Below are positions 58,076-64,000 of a stretch of DNA of 64,000 bases, in pieces. Both the position numbers and the translations under genes were made by a program. Source of the stretch: Lanius collurio (Eukaryota > Chordata > Aves > Passeriformes > Laniidae); NCBI GenBank assembly GCA_020086605.1, contig JACBWW010000004.1, positions 40,095,565 to 40,159,564 of the forward strand. Direction: 5' to 3'. Positions within the stretch are counted from its first letter, which is position 1. Each line of letters begins with the position of its first letter. Below the pieces are notes generated by a model. It ran no database searches. It saw only the letters and a list, made by a program, of their open reading frames with translations, and had not been told where the DNA came from.

Positions 58076-61000
58076 GGAGCCCAGAGAGCAGGCCCCTATC
58101 CCAGCTTCGTCCACAAGCACCTTTCTGCAGAGTGCAATGTGGGCACTGAGGGCGTGGTCCAGGGTAGTTCAGTCCTTCTTCCATGCACGTTCCTGTGCTT
58201 GCATCCATTTTCAGATGGCAGGAGAGCTGTAAAAAGGGTGAGTGTTGCTCCTGCGTTGGAGATGTCTCACACTCATCACTATCTCATCACCTTCAAGCCT
58301 CCACCACAGGAATCAGGCACCTGCCACTGTGTGAAGCACCTGCCATTATTCACAGTAGGACTCTCCCTTTTTTTAATGACTGCGTTAATGACCCTAATCT
58401 GTCGGTGTGAGAGTGGTTAATCCCACAGCTCAGGGGACGAGTAGTTCAGAGACGATTCCTCTCCTGCCTTCTCATACCTCACTTTGCATCCTAACCTGAT
58501 GCTTCAGCACTGAGATGAGCTGGTGAGACCTGTGCAAAGCAGATGGCACCACCTCGTCCTAGCTTGAAAATCGGGCTGCTGTGAGTAAATATCCAGGACG
58601 CAACAATAACAAATCAGGCGATCTCTCTCTCCAGTGTCTCAGATAAAGGATGTGACATGGGAGCTACATCCTGAAACAAGATGCTTGACATTAAACTTGC
58701 ACTCAAGTGCTTTGATGGATCTCTGCCCTTGAGGAAGAGGGAGCCTATCACCCTGGATGCGGTGTGTGATGGAGATGTAAACTAAGGGGAGAATGTCCCC
58801 TGCAAAAGTGAGCCTTGGCAGTGGAGGGGAGGATGAGACACCAAAGGTCAGCCTGTTGGGAAGGGGAATTTTTTTTTCCCCCTGAAACCAATGGTTGACT
58901 TTTGGAAGCCAAATGGGTTCTAACATCAGAGCAGGAGGAGGGTTGTGTTTCATAGACAAGTCACGGTGGATTAAATGTAAATGAATCTGCAGCATGATGG
59001 ACAAATGGGATCAGTGCCGGGAACCCCAGCTCCTGGTGGGGGATGGATTAGTAATGGGTACTGGTGCATTTGCACGAAGGGAGGGAGTGAATGGCAAGGC
59101 AGGGAGGTTTCCAACATTGCCCTGCCTGTAGCACTGAACGAAAGAGACATCTCCGGGCTCAAAGAAGAGAGGTCAAGCCTAGATAAACACCAGCTTCGTC
59201 CCCCATCAGAGAATCACTGAGGCATGAAGAAAAACTTTAACAGCTGCAATGCTGCTTTTGAACCTCCTAGTAAAAGGGAGGGTCAGGAGGTCAAAACTTT
59301 CAATGCCTCTGGGAAGAAGAGGACTTTTCCCCACAAGCCTTTGAAAAACCGAACTAAATTAGCATGACCACACTGCTAAATGCTTGGGAAACCCGAACGG
59401 CTCGGGTCACAGGCTACCCGAGCAGTAGAATGGCAAAGAGCTGTTGCATTCCCATACTCAACAGCCATAATTAATGAGGCTATTTCCTAGGCGAAAAGCA
59501 GGTCTTCTGCCCAGCACCTGGACGGGAAACAAAACCTTGCATGATGTGCCCCTGGGCATCTTTTCTTCTCTTGATACTGTTGCCTTTTCCCCTTTCTGTT
59601 TCTCCCATCCATTTTCTCTCACTTCCATCCCCCATTGTTTCAGCCATTTTTTCCTCCCCTGCTCCCAGTGTCTCACAGCTCAACTCTCTGTTTGAAGTGG
59701 GGAATGGCAATGAAGTTGTAATGATCCAACCGTGCTCTTCTCCGGGGTTGCTGAATGGGAATGCAGGAGCTCCAAACTAACTAAATCACATTTTTTCCCC
59801 TACTTTTTATTGCAAAAGGGATATGTAAGAGCCCTGCTTCGCATTTTGAGTCACTCACTTTGAAGGTAGATTTTGCTTGTTTGGACCTTTTGCAAGAGAC
59901 ATTGTAGCAAAGACCAGGCAATGCGAACTTCTGGAGGATGTAGAGACCTGGAATTTTTGGCTCTGACTCTATCATCAGTTTCATATTCCTCTTATACTGT
60001 GAGTGTGCTGGGCACCACTTTTTATGGGACCTTTTGCAGCACTACCTTCTGGTGCTCACCACCAGAGATGTGAAAAGCAGAGAGGCACTTGCAGACCTTG
60101 CAGTGGCTGTCAGTGCTTTTAGGAAAGGTCTGTATGCCTACACAGGGCAATCCAAAGATGTAAGACCAGCGTAGCCAAAAAGCTGACTGATTCAGACTGC
60201 AATCCTGCAGGCTGCTATTGAGCATCTCCATTCCATTGCAGCCACAGGAGACAAGTGCTCAGCAACTTTTCCTGGCTTGCTGCAGAAGCGGAAGGAATAC
60301 TGCCTTGAATAAAGCAAGAGGACAGGAAATACATCACATTTCAGAGGTCAGAAGGCCTGCCCATGAAGGAGAACAGCTCATCTACCCAACAGTCCAAGGT
60401 TTCTCCTTCCTGCAAGCCCTAGCCCAAGCAGGGCTGCAGGTGGAAATGAGGGGGTAGAGTTTGTAGTACCCTGGCAGTCAGCTGCAGGGCTCTGCGGTGC
60501 CAAGCCCAAATTTGGCTTTCCTGTGATGCTGCAGCATCTTTTCTTTCTCATGTCTCTTGTTGTCCTAGAAACAGGAAAAATTTCTCCAGAGAAACCCTTT
60601 TGTTACACTTGAGGCAGCGTCTGCTGCCTCTCACCAAAACAGTGTATGGTCACAAAATAAAACCCTTGCCAGAAAATATATGGCAAGTTCAAAGACTTCC
60701 AAATAAACCTGGAAAAACTTAATACCCTCCAAATTTTCCCAAAGCCCTAAGTGTACAGAAAGGGTCAATTGGCAGTTCGTAACACTGCTACAAATGTATG
60801 TTGAGCAACAGAAGGCAGTACTCTTGTGTATGTATATATAAATATTTTTATAGATGTAATTATATGGATTATTTATACATACTGTTGAGAGAGAGCGGTC
60901 CTCACTTCTAGTGTTGGATTCCAGCTTTTGAGGTGGAGGGTGTCTGCTGAAAGAGAAAGTCAACATGCTATATGGTACTGACCACTTTTCACTCCTGGTG

Positions 61001-63430
61001 CCAGCCTTTCCTGGAAATACTGGGATTTTGGAGACAGTCATCTCTATTTGAGTGGGAAACTCATCTTCTGGGGAAAACGTGCCCTTCTGTGTGCTCAGCC
61101 AGGCAAGGGATGCACTGGGTAATTTCTCTGAGGTACATGAAATGTTGCAGCTGTGTCAGGGAAGGATACTAACTACCAAATTTCCCGAGGCTTGCAAGAT
61201 CTGGAGGCACATTCCCAAGGCCTCTAGGAGTCCTTGGTAAGGGGAGAAGGAGAGGAAAGCAGGCAGGAAGGTTTGACAGCCATGATGCTGACCACATCCA
61301 GCTCCTATGGGGAGGAAGGGATGTGAGGCACCTCTGAAAATCTGACTTCTCACTCTTTACTTTTAGAAAGGGGCCTGAAAAAGAGACTTTCCTCTACTTT
61401 CTTCTCCCAACCGCAGCTCACAGTGTTTTGGGTTTGTGCCAAAAGCCAAAACCCAGCAGCTCTTCAGATGCTGGTGCCTCAAATACCCATTTTCCTCTCA
61501 TCCCCCACACTGATGATGGACTGTAGTAAGGACTAACACTGCTGGGCTCGGGTGGCTGTCCCAGGGAAGATGTGCTCTGCTAGGAGAGGCTACAGCTGGA
61601 GACCTGCTGCTCACCCATGGTACGTTTGTACTCTGGAGGGGGTTTTTGTGCAAATATATTCTGTATCTTAAGAAGCCTCAGAACAAGGACACCTCTTCTT
61701 GTGTTCCTGAGCACAGCAGCAAGACAGCATCATCTTCTTTGGGGAAACGCAGATAGGAGTACTATCTCATCTGCTGCTGGAGAGACCAAAGGACCTGCTT
61801 GGTTATGATTCAGCTGCTCAGGATGCTGAGACAGCGTTGTTCTCCTCCCTAAAGCAGTCTGACTGCTCAGTGTACAATGAGCATGTGACTTTTCAAAACT
61901 CTAAGGTACACCTGTAGAAAACCTAGAGAGGAACCAGTGAGCATAAACACAGAAATCAGCTCATTCACTATTCCTAGTCAGTCCCTGAACATGGCCTCAG
62001 CATCACAGGAGCTTTAACAATGAATCTGAAGGCGGGCTGAGACAGAGCTATGGCTGGAGAAGATGGTCCATGAGCCAGTATGGAAAAGCTCACCAATGTG
62101 AAATTATACCTGAGACATTTTTATCTATCTCAGTAGATAGAAGGTGTGGAGAACTATTTGTAGGATGAGGAATCAAGGGATCACGCAGACATGCGAGTCA
62201 GAGTTAGTTTATTTATTTTTCACAGTAATAACTTTACAAGTGAAAAGAGATTTCCAATCTTTTCACAACCTGCTAAAGGTAGAAAGATTTAAAATTCAAA
62301 ATCTTTTTTTTAGAAGGGAGACAACCATCCTTGCTAGTGGCAAATGAACCTCTGCTCAGCTTGTGTCCAATTGGGATCTCAGAAGAGTATCCAACCTATT
62401 AAATAAGATATTCATCTCCTGAGAACAGCCTTTGTTGTTTTCTTTTATAGATCTTTGTTCCTCCTGTGCTGTAAGGTCTCCCGGGCATGGCCTGTGTTAC
62501 AGAGTGCCAGATGCACTATCTGATTTTAGGAGATCATAATTATGAGGAATATGTCAGAACAACAGAAAACTTCATTTAAAAACCCAATTAAAGTTGCCGA
62601 GTGACATCTACGTACATGTGTGTTGCATCACCTCCTAATCCCAGGAGCTTCCATGTGGAGAAGGGAGTAGTTAAGGATATCATAAACCTTAGATATGGAC
62701 ATTATAAGGCCCATATGAGATGGGGATTTTTCTGACTCTAAGTTAAAATTGACACACATTTTGTGGTGGAGCAGCAAACCTGAGATCTGTTTTGGAGCAG
62801 TCACCTCAGGATCCAGGGTCTGATGGGTCTCATGAGTAGTAGGACACTTCACAAGACATTCTGGATAAAGAAATATAAAGGTAACTGTGTGTCTGGCACT
62901 GGCACTTGCCTTGTTGGAGCACCTTCACCAGCAGAGATCTCGAGGATGGGATGCTGATGCCATCACAGCCATCCCCATTGCCTGGGGAGCCACGGAGGAC
63001 AGGCATTGATATGCAGGGTTGGGGGTGCTTTCAGGTGGGTTTTTTGAAGGTAGCATGGAAAAAGCTGACAGAGAGAGGAGGTGAGAAGTTTCCAAAGCCT
63101 CCAGCACGGCAGCAGACACCTGCTTCTTCCAAAACCGGCTGAACCTGTCGCCCTGCCATCATCTCTCTGCGGTTTTAGGGTGTTTTAAGCCCCCGGCCAG
63201 CTGAAGGGCACAAGGCTTGAGGGCTGCACCCTCCTCGTGCGCCAGGCCAAGCTCTTCCTCTCCAAAAAGGACTTGTTTTCTCTTTTCTACTCAGGGGCGT
63301 GCTGGGGCAGGTGGAGGTCTGGGCCCTGCTGTTGGACAGGCTGAGCACTTCCAGCCAGGAATGAGCCTGCCCATATGGCCCCACAGAGCCAGGAGTCAGG
63401 GATAGGGAAGTACAGTGTGGTTTTGCTTGG
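58076..63430. other. Intergenic; no gene recognised
   Basis: Short overlapping open frames only, none with a recognisable domain. It includes an AT-rich segment near 60825-60890 with TATATATAAATA-type sequence. No CR1 or LTR was noticed. The end of this stretch (63,180-63,400) is GC-richer as the right-hand CpG island approaches. Confidence 0.4.
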
Positions 63431-63829
63431 TGTGTTTTTAGGAAAGGAGATTTTAAGTCTTCTTTTAAAAAACATGATAACGTTTTCAGATTTTTTTTTT
63501 AAGATAGTTTAATAACCTTTTTAAATAAAAGGAGATTCGATACTTTTTAGAAGTTTTTTATAAGAATTTTATTTTGATTGGAGAGTTTTAAAGTTAAGAG
63601 ATTAGGGTAGAAATGTAGAATTTATGAGTTCTTAAAAAACAACCAAACAGGAGCATTTAAGATTTTATTTTTAAAGGAGAATTTTAATGTATTGGTTTTT
63701 TTAGAGGGGTTTTACGACTTTTTTGAAATAGAAGAATTTACGGTTGTTGGGGGAGGTTTTAAAAGAAGAATTTAAGGCTTTCTTTTTACGAAGAATTTCA
63801 GACTTTTTTTTTTTTTTTAACAGTGGAGG
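63431..63829. repeat. Degenerate A/T-rich strand-skewed tandem-like repeat
   Basis: About 400 bases are built of diverged units that start GGAGA or GAAGAATTT and run into T-rich stretches (GGAGATTTTAAG, GGAGATTCGATAC, GGAGAATTTTAATG, GAAGAATTTAAGGC, GAAGAATTTCAGAC). Unit spacing is irregular, roughly 25-60 bases. C is nearly absent on the + strand. It ends in a run of about 17 T followed by AACAG, right at the edge of the CpG island. Confidence 0.7.
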
Positions 63830-64000
63830 TGACGGTGCGCGTTTCGTGTGTGGGGCGGGGCTCACCTGGCAGGGGCGGTGCTCACCTGGCGGGGCGGGGC
63901 CCGGTGGGGCGGGGCGGAGCGGAGATCGGCGCGGCTCCGCGCTGCGGAGCGGCCGCTGCCGCCGCCCAGGAGAGCAGCCGGAGCCGGAGCCGCGCTGCCC
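63830..64000 (+). promoter_or_regulatory. CpG island promoter and probable 5' UTR of a gene to the right
   Basis: Three perfect GC boxes (GGGGCGGGG at 63852-63860, 63891-63899 and 63906-63914) plus GGGGCGG at 63872-63878 are followed by CpG-dense GCCGCTGCCGCCGCC-type sequence typical of a vertebrate 5' UTR. A 20-base unit containing CTCACCTGGC is duplicated (63861-63880, 63881-63900). A hairpin GCTCCGC-GCT-GCGGAGC lies near 63934-63950. No ATG-initiated coding exon is visible before the window ends. Direction (+) is inferred from the position of the GC boxes relative to the GCC-rich leader. By mammalian order the gene could be RASSF7, which is unproven. Confidence 0.65.

Noticed and set aside
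24671..63829. LMNTD2 expected between LRRC56 and RASSF7 on the minus strand
   Set aside because: No minus-strand frame resembled a lamin-tail domain by eye. Short exons could be missed, so absence is not claimed as proven.
1..64000. tRNA, rRNA, CRISPR, bacterial or phage features
   Set aside because: None seen. Splice-site structure, CR1 repeats and CpG islands show vertebrate nuclear DNA.

Overview
The window looks like vertebrate, most probably bird, nuclear DNA. It has small exons with GT/AG boundaries in long introns, and CR1 LINE tails that end in the bird-type ATTCTGTG octamer repeat. It also has retroviral LTR-like blocks and two CpG-rich islands. It holds no bacterial operon, CRISPR array, or recognisable tRNA or rRNA gene. 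No database search was possible, so all homology calls rest on memory of protein families and on splice-phase bookkeeping.

Region 1 to about 24,670: the only gene I can identify is the 3' part of LRRC56 on the + strand, the ciliary leucine-rich-repeat protein related to Chlamydomonas ODA8. Nine coding exons lie at 9859-9955, 10355-10552, 14713-14887, 16999-17202, 18560-18618, 19729-19859, 20566-20744 (or 20675), 23106-23466 and 24193-24385. Every junction is in phase, and a polyadenylation signal sits at 24649. Exon 19729-19859 was found only because it repairs a reading-frame clash between its neighbours. The first roughly 100 codons, including the strongly conserved block before the repeats, were not found, so the 5' end probably lies upstream. 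The introns carry CR1 tails, a minus-strand endogenous-retrovirus 3' end with its LTR, and two small tandem duplications.

Region about 24,670 to 63,430: gene-poor. It contains a probable AT-rich solo LTR, CR1 fragments, an old L3/CR1-like fragment, a MIR-like SINE and two GT microsatellites. It also holds an orphan CpG island around 47.05-47.83 kb with promoter-type motifs. About 100 bp before that island is a long, nearly perfect hairpin (46885-46958) shaped like a microRNA precursor.

Region 63,430 to 64,000: a degenerate A/T-rich strand-skewed repeat runs into a CpG island with several GC boxes. This is probably the promoter and 5' UTR of a gene continuing to the right. From mammalian gene order (HRAS, LRRC56, LMNTD2, RASSF7) it could be RASSF7, but no coding sequence is visible. 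I found no lamin-tail (LMNTD2) coding sequence in the interval.
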